A stretch of DNA of 64,000 bases, taken from Amphiura filiformis. Its lineage: Eukaryota > Echinodermata > Ophiuroidea > Amphilepidida > Amphiuridae. Position 1 is the first letter of the stretch. Every line of letters begins with the position of its first letter. Below, piece by piece: positions 1 to 63,049 of the stretch. The notes below the pieces were generated by a model. The model made no database searches and was not told the origin of the DNA. It worked only from the letters and a program-made list of their open reading frames with translations. The stretch is taken from NCBI RefSeq assembly GCF_039555335.1, contig NC_092642.1:9372752-9436751 (forward strand). Direction: 5' to 3'. A program made the translations under genes and the position numbers.

Positions 1-12
1 TATTTTAACGCC

Positions 13-380
13 ACAACTAAACATAACTAAATAGCTGGTGTGATTGAAGAATTAGTCAGCTGTCACATACTTTTGATAATTGACCACACCGTTCGTGAAA
101 TATAGGAATTTTACGAAACTCCCTCATTTTCAAACGTTTTCAAGGATTCAAATATCAATCGATGATCTGTATTGGGAGTGCTAATCACTGCGCATCATCA
201 GCGCATGAGGCGTGTATTGTCATTGATAGATATTTGACTCCGTGGAATGGGCTGAAAATGAGGTGGTTTCGTAAAATTCTTTTATTTCAAAAGCGGAGTG
301 GTCAATGGTCAAAATTCAAAAAGTATGTGATAGCTGATATATTCCTCAACCACATCAGTTAGTTAGTTTATGTTTGGTTT
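13..380. repeat. Inverted-repeat (MITE-like) element
   Basis: Two arms of roughly 115 bp are imperfect reverse complements (for example AGTCAGCTGTCACATACTTT on the left against AAAGTATGTGATAGCTGA on the right). There is little coding content, and the 66-codon open frame inside is a by-product. Confidence 0.65.
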
Positions 381-603
381 ATGCGCTAAATACCCCAAAA
401 ATTCAGTTTCCGGGGATACAGTTCTATGTATACACCACATTTCAGCGGAAACCCCACCAACTATTTATACAGCAACTTAATTATTTTAATCAGTCAATCG
501 TGAAGTGAAATGGCCACGTGGGCGTGAAGTTGCATACTAATTACTAATTTTTCATACAGTCAAGTTTAAGCATTCAACTTTTTTTTAATGCTTTAATCAA
601 GTT

Positions 604-958
604 CTTATGGATGGCGAACAGCATCAAAAGACGCCTAAGAAAGTTGTGCCCGGGAAGTGGACAGACTCACATGCTGTAGTATTTCTATCGATCATATTAC
701 AGATCTTATATTTTACGAGCTGTTAATATTTGTCAAGGTCTCTTTGAGAGCTTTCTAATTTGCGATACCATCCACCACCAATTCATGGCATTTGATCGAT
801 CTTGGACATTTAAGAAAATCTCAGTTAAATGTTATTGGTCGTTAAATGATTACACTTAAGATGATTGGTTGTTTGTGGTTTTCGGTACTGTGATTCGTTG
901 ATTTAAGTATATCGTGAGTATAATCTTAGGCGTCTTTTGATCCTATTGGCCATCTATA
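604..958. repeat. MITE-like element with about 35-bp terminal inverted repeats
   Basis: The left end GGATGGCGAACAGCATCAAA continues AGACGCCTAAGA. The right end carries TCTTAGGCGTCTTTTGATCC, its reverse complement with a few changes. No coding capacity. Confidence 0.65.
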
Positions 959-1297
959 CGTTATGAAATATCAAAAGCTCTTCCTCTATAGTCCTAATGA
1001 GTAAAAAAGTCAATTGTCATAATCTCCAGGACGTCTAATTAATGATGTATAGGTCATAATAGGTCAAAGGGTAAAAATATAATTATACAAAGATCAAAAT
1101 ATTCGAATTGCAATTGAAATCTGCATATTAAATTTTACAGAAATATGTCCTACACAAGTGATCTCGTTCTATAGATAAACTTGATTAACTTTGTATAAGA
1201 AAAAAGAACAGTTTACTGACCCAAAGTGTAACAAATAAACAAGACAACAAATAAACACAAATCCCATCCGACACACAGCCCATGGAAAAAGCAAGGA

Positions 1298-1375
1298 AAT
1301 GTGCTGGCGCGGGATTCGAACCCACGGTTTCCGATCACAGGACGGACAGGACTAGATGGTGGTTAATGCAGGCAG
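1298..1375 (-). repeat. tRNA-like fragment, possible SINE remnant
   Basis: On the minus strand CCGTGGGTTCGAATCCCGCG carries a typical pol III B box and T-arm. A convincing A box and cloverleaf are not seen, so this is more likely a decayed SINE head than a tRNA gene. Confidence 0.35.
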
Positions 1376-1726
1376 TCGATGTATACAAATACAATACAAA
1401 CAAACAGATATTACGCAAATACACTGGTACATGAGATCCAAGTATTGATGAGATCATTACTGAAGGTTAATCGTTTCCCCAGCATTATGCAAAACTTGAC
1501 CTTCTGTACAAAGTTCAATGACCTTTTCCCACTAAATGGTTGTCCAGTTGAAATGCCTCTATAACCTAGATTAGTCAGCACTATAAGTGTAATTACTCTC
1601 CCAAATAACACGAGTATAGTGCATGTTAACTGAAATCGTTTACATTAAAATATATAAAGCCAGACCTAAACTGTCTAGTGTTTCGTCTTGATTTCTTAAT
1701 TTAGGCATAGACAGTAGAGAGATGAT

Positions 1727-51856
<50,130 letters not shown>

Positions 51857-51945
51857 AATTACAGTTATCCTGTTAAACACTAGTGTGTTGTGAGTGCACT
51901 ATGACAATAAAGCTGAAGTATGAAGTTCTGACCTTCGATCCGTGA

Positions 51946-51957
51946 TCGAGATATAAA
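51946..51957 (-). promoter_or_regulatory. Possible TATA-like box of the RPTP gene
   Basis: On the minus strand a GGTTTTATATCTC element lies about 90 bp before the start codon. This would place transcription start roughly 60 bp before the ATG if it is used. There is no other support, and an untranslated upstream exon cannot be excluded. Confidence 0.22.
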
Positions 51958-52297
51958 ACCTAATGCATACCAAAAATTAAAAATAAAACCAACTTGCAGG
52001 CGAAGTTATGATTAGCATTATCTAGAAGTTTTGGTTTCGACAAAATTTTATACGTTTAAAGAAATTGTAGTAATTTGAGCTCGATTACACATAAAACACA
52101 GTGAATACAAATCGACTATACTTTGGACTTTAGACAAACGCAAAATATGTCAGCCTTTATATTATAGATTAAAGGGGATTTCCCTAGATATTACCAGTGA
52201 TTTGCCCAGTATAGCTTTTAAAAGTCTCATCTTATACGATCAATATTTAGTTCCGTTTCACCTTTTACTGGATATCTACTGATTAAAGGGCGTATAT

Positions 52298-53092
52298 ATT
52301 GCTCGGACAATATCATAATGGCAAGCTAATATTATGAGGACAATGAAAATTACTCCTTTTTTAAGAAAAGTCGTTTAAAATTGATATTCAGCAAAAACTA
52401 ACTGTAAGCGATGAGTTCCTTTGAACAAGACAGATTTGACCTAGAAAAAACTGTGATGTCATGAAATGAAGTGTGCCAGCTTTGAGAGAATAGACTGTCA
52501 ACATTCTCAATGCACAGAACGTATACTGTTTTTGTTATCAGAAAAAAACTCTGAATCAAGTATTACAAGTGCAATGGCTTTTACACATATGGATAAAATC
52601 AGGCCGCTGCTTTATCATATATTAGTAAATTGTGATATTACAATTCATATGTATATCAAGTTGATGAGAAATATTTGGACTAAAAAATAAAAAATATTTT
52701 AGACCAATGTTACCGTGCGAGTTTAGAAGTTGAGCGTGATGTATAGCCATATTGTATTTATTATGCAAATAAACAATTTCAATGGCCTTTGTTGAACCTT
52801 CCCGATTTCTCGTGGTACAAGGTCGCGCATTATACACATGACTGAATCTCAAAAGACCTCATATCGAGGGCTCATGTGTATGTAACATGACTCTTCATTT
52901 ACGTCATCAGTTTCCTGCATTGAAAATCAATTTCGCTTCGACCGGGGGAAGGACCGTATGAGGCAACATTTTACCAACACAAATTCTCTTTTTTCAGGAG
53001 AAATACGAATAAAAAATTGCAACGAGTGTCAACTTGTAATGTAATAATTATTCTCTTCGAATGGAGCTTAACTTGTTTTTGCAATAGATATG
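52298..53092 (-). repeat. About 800-bp dispersed repeat, copy 2 (uninterrupted)
   Basis: Inverted copy of 25599-26771 lacking the nested element. It begins about 440 bp upstream of the RPTP start codon, so it could form part of the promoter-proximal region. Confidence 0.8.
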
Positions 53093-53094
53093 CC

Positions 53095-55270
53095 CTTTAA
53101 GAGGGCACTACGCGACGCAGGGGTGTGTGTGAGGGTGTGTGCCCCCCTCAGAAGTAAGAAAATTTTGGAAAATGAAGACCTAATTGAAGCGATTTGGTGG
53201 ACAATTTTGGCACTATTAGGGTGTACAATTTTAGTTTGAAAAGTTAACATAATGAGAACAGAATTAAATAAAAAACATGGAAACAGGAAATCACAAGCAG
53301 CAAATAAAAAAGAAGCTAAAAGGGAAATGTAAGAAAGAACAGATTTAGAAAATAATGGGAACAGGGTTGAATAAATAAATAACATGGAAACGGAAAATCA
53401 CAAGCTAAGCAGCAATTGTCATTCATGGTTTCTTGGGATTGATCACCCAGGGAATTATGACTACACCTCCCAGGCTTCCTTCTACTTGGTGGTTTGAGCG
53501 CTCACTCCACTGATGTAGCTATTGGTGCTCGTATCATTTCTCAACCTTGGCAATATACCAGTGTTCATTGTAAATAAATGTGATTTACCACTGCTTACTT
53601 AAAATGTTATTTACCACATTTTAACTTTGATGTTACCTTTTCCATGTTTTAAATCTCAGGATATTTGTCAGTTTTAATGTTTAAAAGAATTGCACACAAT
53701 CTTGCCTTCATTGGTTGGGTTGTGAGCAATTTGGAGTGGTTGTCTTTTATCAAGTAACAATTGCAGTAATGCCGTTTAAAGTTTTAAGTAAATAAGTTCA
53801 GCTCGGTGGATCTCGCTTGGAGGGCGAGGGGGTTATGTGCAGAGATATGGTCGTGCGCCCCCTCCAGCCATAGCGGGTTTTTCCGAGTTTTCTTGTTGGG
53901 TTCTCCCCCGATAAGGCGGGATCAAAAAAGGAGGAGAAAGATCGATGGAATCCCGCATGTGTTAGTGATTAAGATGAATAATAAAACTGTTCCTGAAATA
54001 AACCATGAAACCCCGACGTAAACCAATTTGTGTTATTCTGGTCATCACCCTTTTGGCGTTGTGGCCCCGAACCTCGGCACGCAACAACGGGAACAAAAGA
54101 GGCCCATGTAGAAGAAACTGAAAAGAAAGAAAAAAGGAAATGTAAGAAGAGTCAGATTTAGATTAATAAAATGTACCTTTTCAATGATTCTACCTGTTCA
54201 GTAAGTCTTCCTGTTATAGTGAACGCTCCCATTTACTCATCAAGTGGGGACCCGTGCGAAGCGCGGGTATCCCGCTAGTAAATCTAAAGCATGTATGGAT
54301 CGATGTTGAAGTTGGCTTAAAAATACTGACTTTGGTGACAAAATGTGACGATGGGCCCTGCATATCGGCGGTCCCACAGTAATTTTCATAATGCTTTAGG
54401 AAGAGGACCCGCCTTCAAGTAATGCCTATAATCGCAGGCCTATATTATTATAGGACCTACTTCCGATCGACCCGACTGTGCGGGTTTTTAGGCATGGGCC
54501 TACTCGATTTCTCTTCCTTTTTCACCTTCTTTTTCTTCTTTTTCTTTTTCTCCTTTTTCTCCTGCTCTTCTCTTCTTTCCTCTTCTATTCCCCATCTTCC
54601 TCTCTTTGCTAAAAAGTGGGGGACGAATGCCCCCTCTGCCCCCCCCCCCCGCTTCCGCGGGCTGACTTCATGAACTTGGTGCTCCACATCTATCAAAAAA
54701 CGAACTGGTTAAAATGCTTTTCAATGTTGAGCTATATTTTGTATTTCTAGCTAGCGACATTATTTCTCTGAAACTTAATTAAGCCATAGGTAACAGGTTA
54801 CCACAACCACACTACAGCAATGTTGAAAAACATTGTATTTCTTGTCACCTATACCACCATATTAGGTAGTTTTTCGTAAGCTTCACCTTTGTGATTTAGG
54901 TAACTATTTTATATTGGTTTGTCCAATCCATTTCAACTAGGCAATCTAAATTGTACTCACCATTTACATCCCAAGGTATGTTAATATATCTACCTCACAC
55001 CTTTTCAATATCCAGTAAAAGACAAAATATCAAAATTATGCCTCAGACTATCACATGTATTCAAAATGGATGTCTAAATTTGACCTGAACCAAGTGACCT
55101 ATAACCTGCCCTATGATGACCTATAGCCTTTTAAAATCTCTTCCTAACAACACATTACAGAAGGTACATAGTATTAAATTGGCTTTGCATCCACTGTTGA
55201 ATAGCTTATTTAATGCAGTGTTATTTAGCATGCATGGCTGACTACATTTTCTATAGATAGTATAACAAAG
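53095..55270. other. Upstream flank: repeat fragments, no gene
   Basis: 53095-53240 matches in reverse the ATGGCTTCAATTGG/CACCAAA units of 13.6 kb. 54520-54600 is a TTC-rich tract. The frames at 53806 and 54422 are low complexity or unsupported. Confidence 0.5.
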
Positions 55271-55281
55271 GATTTAATGTA

Positions 55282-55314
55282 TTCTATTCAAGTACTCTAC
55301 TTGAATAGAATAAA
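55282..55314. repeat. Short palindrome
   Basis: TATTCTATTCAAGTA and TACTTGAATAGAATA form a 15-bp perfect stem with a 3-base loop. Confidence 0.85.
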
Positions 55315-55679
55315 TTATGGTTTGTTATGAAACACACATCTGAGTAACTAGGATGCAGTAAGCAAAAAATATATAGGGCCAAAATGATTTACTAAAATGG
55401 TTTAAAAGCACTTTGTATGTAGAGATATTTTATAAGTTCAGGACATGAGGTGATGAACATATTTATGTACTTCATAAATTCATAAATTTGTACACAAAAA
55501 AAGAAGAGGGGTGCTGATGAAAATCAAGGTATTACACCCCCTTAATGGATGTGAATAGAGGGTATTCATTAATACGTCATTGATGTGATTTCTCATGCAT
55601 AAAATTCCTCCACGTAGGCTGTTCAGCTTATTCGTGAAAGTGGCCTCTTGAAATGATACCAAAGTAACCTTTACGTTAT

Positions 55680-55902
55680 AGGCCCTATGTCACATGATCG
55701 ATAACGCAAAATAACGAAACATTTTAATAAAACCTAAGAAAACACAAGAATATTGTAAAAAACACAAAAATTCACAACATTCTCTAAAATAATGGAAAAT
55801 ATCAGTAGATATTCTAAGGTAACACTGAATTTCAGGAGATATTCTAAAATAATTTGTTTTTTTAAGGATATTTTGCGTTATCGATCAAGTGACATAGGGC
55901 CT
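55680..55902. repeat. 223-bp MITE-like element
   Basis: AGGCCCTATGTCACATGATC then GATAACGCAAAATA is mirrored by TATTTTGCGTTATCGATCAA then GTGACATAGGGCCT. Confidence 0.82.
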
Positions 55903-56573
55903 CTTGCTTGAGATACGCGAGTGAATTTCCACGTAAAATCACCTGGCAGACAGGGTGGGAGTTATTCAAAAAAATCACCTAAAAAATTGACAAATAATGT
56001 CAGAACAATACCTTATATGGGACATCTTTTGAGACTTTTTGCTCTTGGTATAAAATAAGTTGCAGTCTTAATTGTCTTCAAAACTGTTGTACTTTGACCG
56101 TGATTGTATCCTAGCTACCCTCCCAAATGCCAGCCACGCCACTGCTAAATACTTTAGAGGCTCAAAGTTACAACTAGACACGCAGGTAAGTAATTATGTT
56201 ATGTTGCAAATTGCCCGTGTGGTTTACAGATTACAAATCTGAATTTCCAATGGGCAAGTACCCCGGCAAGTACTCAATCATGTTAATTCGATCCATGGTA
56301 TGCATTGTATTTGAGCAAGGTCTGGGAAATAATCAGTAGCGTAGCCAGCGGGGGAAGGGTGATTGAAGGGGATAGAGTTCCCCCTCCCGCCTGACAAAAA
56401 TGAAAGACAAACTGCCCCCTGACAAAAAATGATGAGCAAAACGGGAAGCCAAAGGAAAAGAAAAGGGGCAAGGAACGCGTTTTCCATCAAAATTCACCCG
56501 ATCATGGGCCAAAATTGTGTCAAATACAATTTTTTCGCATATTTTCCCAATAATTTTTTGAACCTTGGGTTTA

Positions 56574-57620
56574 CAGGGTGTAACAATAAAATTTATACAA
56601 TTGCATTTTGACGTCTCAGGAAAAAAAATACAAGAGTTATGGCACAAATGTTATATGCAATACAATCAGTAATATCTTGGCTAAAAGAAGACGTTTAGTT
56701 GGTTTCTTTACTAGCTTGGGTTCAAAAGTTATGTCCGATTAATTAAATCGTTCAGAAAACGTGTTGGGCCACTTTTGCCATATTTGCGCATATCAAGTTT
56801 GAACTGCGTAGATATGCTTATCGTGCATTAAACATCAAAGAACTGACACAAAACATTTATAAGTGGTGTAAGTCACTGGTGTTTCTTCATAAAATTAACA
56901 TGAACTAAATAATAATATATTTCTTTAAAATATATATATGAAGTCATAAAATTTCTTTCAAAATTATCTTATAAATAAAGTAATTTCTCATATCCCTAAG
57001 ATATCATTGGTAAAACTGAAAACGGTTTTTGCATCCATAAGTACAAAACAATACAATTTTGAAATTAAGTTCAGCTGGGCTTCTAGCTGTTCTGGGCGAC
57101 CACTATTGCCAGCATTTCTGTTAACAAATTCTACATACATCTCATAGTTATATGTAATTGTATGCCTTGATGGAAAACGTGAGTTTGGAAAATGAGCTAT
57201 AAACAATCTTATGGTTCTGCTTGACTCCATGTGCTACCAAATGTCACAACCATAAAAATACGCTCTTCCAACGTGAAGTTGTTGAGCTGCAGCCACGATT
57301 TCTAGTAAATGAGGTTGTTATGTCAGTGCTTAGTTGTGACTTTCATAAACTCAAGGAGATATTCTATTATGTAATCATTTCTACCACTTCGAATACCCCA
57401 TTGTTTGAAACTGCCTATCATAAGAGCACCGTCCGTATCTTCACTTGTATACCATCGATTTTATTGGAACAAAGCTTATCTTTTGGCTAAAGAAATTATC
57501 TAGATAGACATATAAATATCAACCAACAAATAAGCGGCATACTTGTGTCATTCTATTTTCAAAATCTTTATTTACAATTGTAATTGTATTTTTTTTTACA
57601 AATTTTATTGTTACACCCTG
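56574..57620. mobile_element. Mariner/Tc1-like element, TA-flanked, decayed
   Basis: The termini CAGGGTGTAACAATAAAATT and AATTTTATTGTTACACCCTG are bounded by TA on both sides. On the minus strand at 56988-57230 a frame with SSRTIRLFIAHFPNSRFPSRHTI resembles the N-terminal helix-turn-helix found upstream of some mariner-type transposases. The rest of the transposase is not recognisable. Confidence 0.75.
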
Positions 57621-57925
57621 TACATCTACTGTTTCTCTCTCGGTATATATACATGTATAGGGTCCACAACTTATAAGTTCCCCCTAAGTACTTTTAAAAA
57701 TAAATCGAAAAATATTGGCGAAAAGCAAACGTGTAAAATGTTACGGGTAGCCTTATTTGTTTTACACATATGGTCCAAATTATAGTGTCACACGTCACAA
57801 TGGTTCATTATGTAAACAAAAGACATACTGCAGTTACTGTCCGTTTTCCTATACAAAATACACAGTGCTCTTTCCCATTGACGCGTGACCTCTACAAATA
57901 GCCTACGTTCAAAGTATGGGGATAT

Positions 57926-58234
57926 GCCTAGTTAACGTCGCTGTGTGAAAAATAACCGGCCAATATTAAAAGTACTCTTCTAAAGTTCTAGAAAATATAG
58001 TTTTGCAACATGTCCTAAATTTTTAGCTAATTTAGATGTTTGGAAATATGCGTACTTTGGTGTTTTAGTTAATGTTATAGGTAATAGTAAATTGCCTAGT
58101 TAACGTCGCTGTGTGAAAAATAACCGGCCAATATTAAAAGTACTCTTCTAAAATTCTAGACAATATAGTTTTGTAACATGTCCTACATTTTAGCTAATTT
58201 AGATGTTTGGAAATATGCGTACTTTGGTGTTTTA
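57926..58234 (+). repeat. Tandem pair of about 145-bp units
   Basis: TGCCTAGTTAACGTCGCTGT through ATATGCGTACTTTGGTGTTT occurs at 57926 and 58093 with few differences. A reverse copy lies at 30030. Confidence 0.85.
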
Positions 58235-58884
58235 GGAAGGATATGTAAACGACAGATAACACCAAAAATATGAAGAAATTATTTCCAAACCGTGTTAAGT
58301 ATGCAAACCACCATGTTTCTCATTTTCAAGAACGCTGGTTAACAATAAGCACGTATTGTCTCATTTCGTAAACAAAGACCACACACAATTGTTCTCTAGC
58401 GCTCGCTTTATAATCGTTCACCCAACTGAAAGTATAATCCCAGCTCATTGCTCCATTGTACGTGTAAAGCAGACACATATGTTGTGTGTATTTAACCAGA
58501 GAAGATATGATTTAATCAGTTGAGCTGTTTTCAATGAGTGTTATCTTGGTTTAATAGCTTTTAATGGGGTTTAAGTCATGCAAAGGTCGAATTGAATTCT
58601 ACTGTAGACATGACTGCATCATGAGACCATTTTTAACAGTGTTAAAAGTTACATTTGAGTCCATAGGAGGCAATTAACTCTAAAACAATACTCTAGGCCA
58701 GGAATATTCACGTGTTTGTTAAAGAAAACTTAATCTTTGTTTTTCTTCTTTTTCAAAAGCAAAGCAGGTGTTTAATTCTTTTCTCTTTAATCGATAAATG
58801 GCTGATTTGGGCGGGATATGTACTGCGGTGAGAATAGACCATACATCGGCAGTAGTTCATCACATGTGAAAATTAATTTTAAAA

Positions 58885-59130
58885 ATGCCACGTTTGCCCG
58901 ATTTCCTTCGAGGTCGACCAATAGATGAAAATGTACCAGTGAAAGAAATTGCTCATCGTGTGGGAGTTGCGCCCAATGCGATTCGAAAATTGAGAACAAA
59001 ATTTCAGGTGAAAGGAGAAGTGAAAAATCAGCCGAGAGCACCTCGTGGACGTGTCACGCATGTTCGTCAAGACATGTCAATACTGCCAATAGTGAGTTTG
59101 GCTGAAACCAGCAACGGATCCGGAATTTAA
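58885..59130 (+). pseudogene. Tc1/IS630-type transposase N-terminal fragment
   Basis: 81 codons: MPRLPDFLRGRPIDENVPVK, then EIAHRVGVAPNAIRKLRTKF and RAPRGRVTHVRQD. This is the typical first helix-turn-helix and GRPR-like hook of Tc1-family transposases. The frame stops before any DDE catalytic domain, so this is a truncated relic. Confidence 0.75.
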
Positions 59131-59379
59131 TAAACAGCATGCGCCGACGTTGTAATGCAGTTGTTAACAGTGTAGAAGGACACATTACCTATTGAACATC
59201 TAGACTTTAAGTTTTACAAACACATGAACAGACCTGACATACTGTATTGTTTGAAAATTAACTCCTATGGACCAAAGTGCAATTTTTCAAACTGCGTCAT
59301 TTCCATAAAGGCGCTGGAACTGACAATAGCGATATTAACACAGAATAGCAACACTGACTGCTAATATGCAATTATCAAT

Positions 59380-60225
59380 GTGAGGCTTTGAAATTAGCGC
59401 AATTATGATAAGAATTTGTTGAAATTAGCGCAATTATCAACCATCTTTTGAAATTAGCGCAATTATGAATTAAACGTTGCAATTATGAAACTTTCAAAAT
59501 GCTCCATGAAAATAGCGCAATTATGATCATAACTTTTCCAAATTAGCGCAATTATCAACCCCATTTTGAAATTAGCGCAATTTTGAACTAAACATTGCAA
59601 TTATGAATCTTTCACAATGCTCAATGAAAATAGCGCAATTATGACAATAACTTGTGCGCAATTTTGCGCTAAATTGCGCAATTTTCAGATTTTCACTTTA
59701 CCTCTTCATTGAAGTGATAATTGCGCTATTCCGCTATTTTCAACAAAATTGCGCAATTTTGCGCTAATTTGCGCAATTTTCAAATTTCCAGATTTTCACT
59801 TTACCTCTTCATTCAAGTGATAATTGCGCTATTCCGCTATTTTCAAAAATTGCGCAATTTTGCGCTAAATTGCGCAATTAAATTGCGCAATTTTCAGATT
59901 TTCACTTTACCTCTTCATTGAAGTGATAATTGCGCTATTCCGCTATTTTCAACAAAATTGCGCAATTTTGCGCTAAATTGCGCAATTTTCAAATTTCCAG
60001 ATTTTCACTTTACCTCTTCATTCAAGTGATAATTGCGCTATTCCGCTATTTTCAAAAAATTGCGCAATTTTGCGCTAAATTGCGCAATTTTCAAATTTTC
60101 ACTTTACCTCTTCATTGAAGTGATAATTGCGCTATTCCGCTATTTTCAACAAAATTGCGCAATTTTGCGCTAATTTGCGCAATTTTCAAATTTCCAGATT
60201 TTCACTTTACCTCTTCATTCAAGTG
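59380..60225 (+). repeat. GCGCAATT minisatellite
   Basis: 59380-59660 has AAATTAGCGCAATTATGA-type short units. From about 59655 a longer unit alternates TTGCGCAATTTTGCGCTAAA, CCAGATTTTCACTTTACCTC and TTCATTGAAGTGATAATTGC, period about 105 bp (higher-order about 208 bp). The frames here are repeat shadows. Confidence 0.92.
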
Positions 60226-60693
60226 ATTTCGTACATAATGAATCATTGTGACCGAACGCAATGATGTGTGACACTACAAGGTGGTCCAGATTTGTAAAAC
60301 AAATAAGGTTACTCATAACTTTTTACAATTTTACATTTCGTTAAATAGTTTTCGATTTCTTTCAAAAAGCATTAGGGGGAACTTATAAGTTGTGCACCCT
60401 ATATATATCCCACCGTGGTGCAAGCGGGATTTTTTTTCGTATTTGCCCCGAAATCTTTATTTGCCCCTCCCTCCGTCCAAGAAAGCTGGCTATAATTCAT
60501 CTTCTTGGTGACCTTATCAGCTTTCCTCGCTTACTACGCAAGTTCGAACAACTCTGAACAGTAATTATAAAAAATAATAAGCAACAAAGAAGCGGTAGCA
60601 GCTTTCAAATAATCATTACCCGGATTCAGATGATTGGTTTCTGTAGGTAAATTTGTATTTGTTTAGACTCATAGATTGCAATTATCATTTATA

Positions 60694-61707
60694 CAGGGTG
60701 TCCCAAAAAAAAGAGGCCCCTCATTGCGCCCGCTTTTTCTCCTATTTCTGAAAAGTTGATCAAATATATTTTGGTATGTAAAGAAACCTTAAGTCGTTAG
60801 CTTTGATAAACAAAAACAATTATATCAATCAGCTCACAACTTTTGAAGATATGCTCTTTTAAAGAAATGTACCCGTTTTTCACTCTGTCCATGGAAAAGG
60901 TTTGGCTACTTCAAAGATTGAAAAGGAGTGCACATACCATGCATGAATATCAAACATTCCTCAATGATAACTTTATAAAATAACTGTATTAATGGAATGG
61001 GCTTTACCGGTGGGTTTATGGGCAATGGATTTTGTTAATAGTGTCATTAATTTGTGGGTAAAATGGATGCCGAATGGGACTTCTTTTGCTTTACTTGTAT
61101 TGGTTATTTATGCCTTTTTGTTTTATTATGTTTCTTACTTTCTTACTTTGTTGTTTCTTGCTTTCTTTTTTTTATATTTACAACATAAGTCATTTCTCTT
61201 CTTAGGATAAAAGGTAGCCCTAAAAGGCTGTTTGGTTTGTCTTTGGTTCTTCTTTAAGTGAGTTTACTGTGCAGCTCTGCCCTCTACCTGGTTGCTTCCT
61301 TGGCGAATACAGGATTCAGCCCTGGTCCTCATTGCATCAATTACGTTGCGTACCATCCTTGTGCGCCGGATACTTGCGAATGCAGTCAGTAATACGTTTA
61401 CGAAGATCTTGGATTTTGCCACAAAGGAAAAAGATCAAGTGGTGTGAGGTCTGGTGATCGTGCAGTCCACTCCACAGCATGAGCTATCCCAACCACTCTG
61501 TTTGCTATCCGTGGACAGAGTAAAAAACGGGTACTTTTATTTAAAAGGTCATATCTTCAAAGTTGTGAGCCGATTGAGATAATTGTTTTGGTTTATTAAA
61601 GCTAACTATTAAAGGTTTCTTTACATACCAAAATATATTTAATCAACTTTTCAGAAATATGAGAAAAAGAGGCCGCAATGAGGGGCCTCTTTTTTTTGGA
61701 CACCCTG
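60694..61707. mobile_element. Mariner-like element with about 200-bp inverted repeats
   Basis: The ends CAGGGTGTCCCAAAAAAAAG and TTTTTTTTGGACACCCTG are flanked by TA, and similarity extends about 200 bp inward (TTTTGGTATGTAAAGAAACC and its complement). On the minus strand near 61400-61500 a transposase relic reads AVEWTARSPDLTPLDLF, the mariner-type PDLxPLD catalytic block. The remainder is decayed. Confidence 0.85.
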
Positions 61708-61709
61708 TA

Positions 61710-63040
61710 CGAGCTGCGTCACCATGGTCACGGAATTTCCCTTAGCACCACCTGTACTTTAAAGTCATAATGTACGATCTTATAATATGAATTTGGTTAA
61801 TTTTTTTCAAACCTGATTTTTTGGCATATTTGTAATGTTTACACATGTCACAACTTGCACCTAAATGGAATCAGCCAAATTTGTTGTGTTTGTAGGTAAA
61901 CAGAGCAAAGTTCGACATAAAGTCATAATTCAAGAAATTATGACTTTATGTCCGCCCATAGAACTGCGTGTTAAACGGCCAAAATAACAAGCAGTGTTTC
62001 TTTCACGTTACCTCGTTATTTCAGCTCAAAATGGACAGAAACCATTCCCGATCATTATTACTAGTATTATTTCAGCATTTTGAGTATATAATGACAAATT
62101 TAAAATTTGAAGGAAATCGTACATTAAGCCTTTAAGGAAGTGTAAATAGCGAAGGCATGAAACAAAGTTCAAAGATAAAATGGAGTCTATATAATTGTGA
62201 TATTAATATACAGGGTGTCCCAGAATAATTTATACCGGGAAAGTTGTATTTTTTAAGCTATGAAGTATTGTCTAAAGTTCTAAAGTTCAAAAAGCTTTTT
62301 GTGCTTTGTAGAATTAAAATAATGAAGCTATGTTGTTAATTTTTTAATGGTAGTATTGTCTAAAGTTCTAAAATTTACATATATTTACCTTTCTTAGGAA
62401 TTTTAGATTTTAGAAATTGACGTTTCTAATAGAAGTTACAGGATATTGCTTAAAAATGGTGAATTTCAATTTTCACAATACTACCTATTTTGAAAACCTG
62501 TAATTTACTAACCGTTAAGCAAAAGTTATTTGGAAAATGTTATGCAGTATATTTGTTGTGTCCTGTTCTTACTAAATAGTCGATATATAGGCCTATCGAT
62601 TATTTATGATGTCACGAAGCAATCCTTGTATGGAATAAAGGATTTGTTACGCTTGAGTGGCAATTTTGAAGACAATTATTACGGTGTGTGAGTTTCATCA
62701 CTTGAATTGCTGGCAGAGGTGGATTTTTCATAAAAGTATAGAGAAGGTTTGTCCTTAGTGTCACAGCATGTATTTATGTCCACAGTTTATTGGCAAACCC
62801 ACAGCTACGTAACGGAGAAGATTAAAATTTACTGCGGAGGATCCTTGAGGAAGTTATATCCTCTGTAATAATGATATTTTTGGGTAAAAATTGTGGTAAA
62901 AATCACATAAAAAGTACGTTTTCAACCTAAATATCTGAAGTCATATTGAAATTTTTCACTTAATCCCATATCAAGAATTATTCACCGTTGTAACATCTGT
63001 GCCAAATTTGGTGTATTTCCTATAAAAAAATGTAGGATTT
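61710..63040. other. Flank without recognised gene
   Basis: AT-rich. A lone ACAGGGTGTCCCAGAATAAT at 62213 looks like one terminus of another mariner-type element, but I did not find its partner. Confidence 0.5.
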
Positions 63041-63049
63041 CTCCAATAT

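Noticed and set aside
54422..54696. Phe/Ser-rich or Lys/Glu-rich frames on the two strands
   Set aside because: TTC-rich low-complexity tract; opposite-strand shadows of the same repeat.
59380..60225. CRISPR-like array of direct repeats
   Set aside because: Repeats and spacers are both repeated, unit length is variable, no cas genes occur, and the surrounding DNA is animal.
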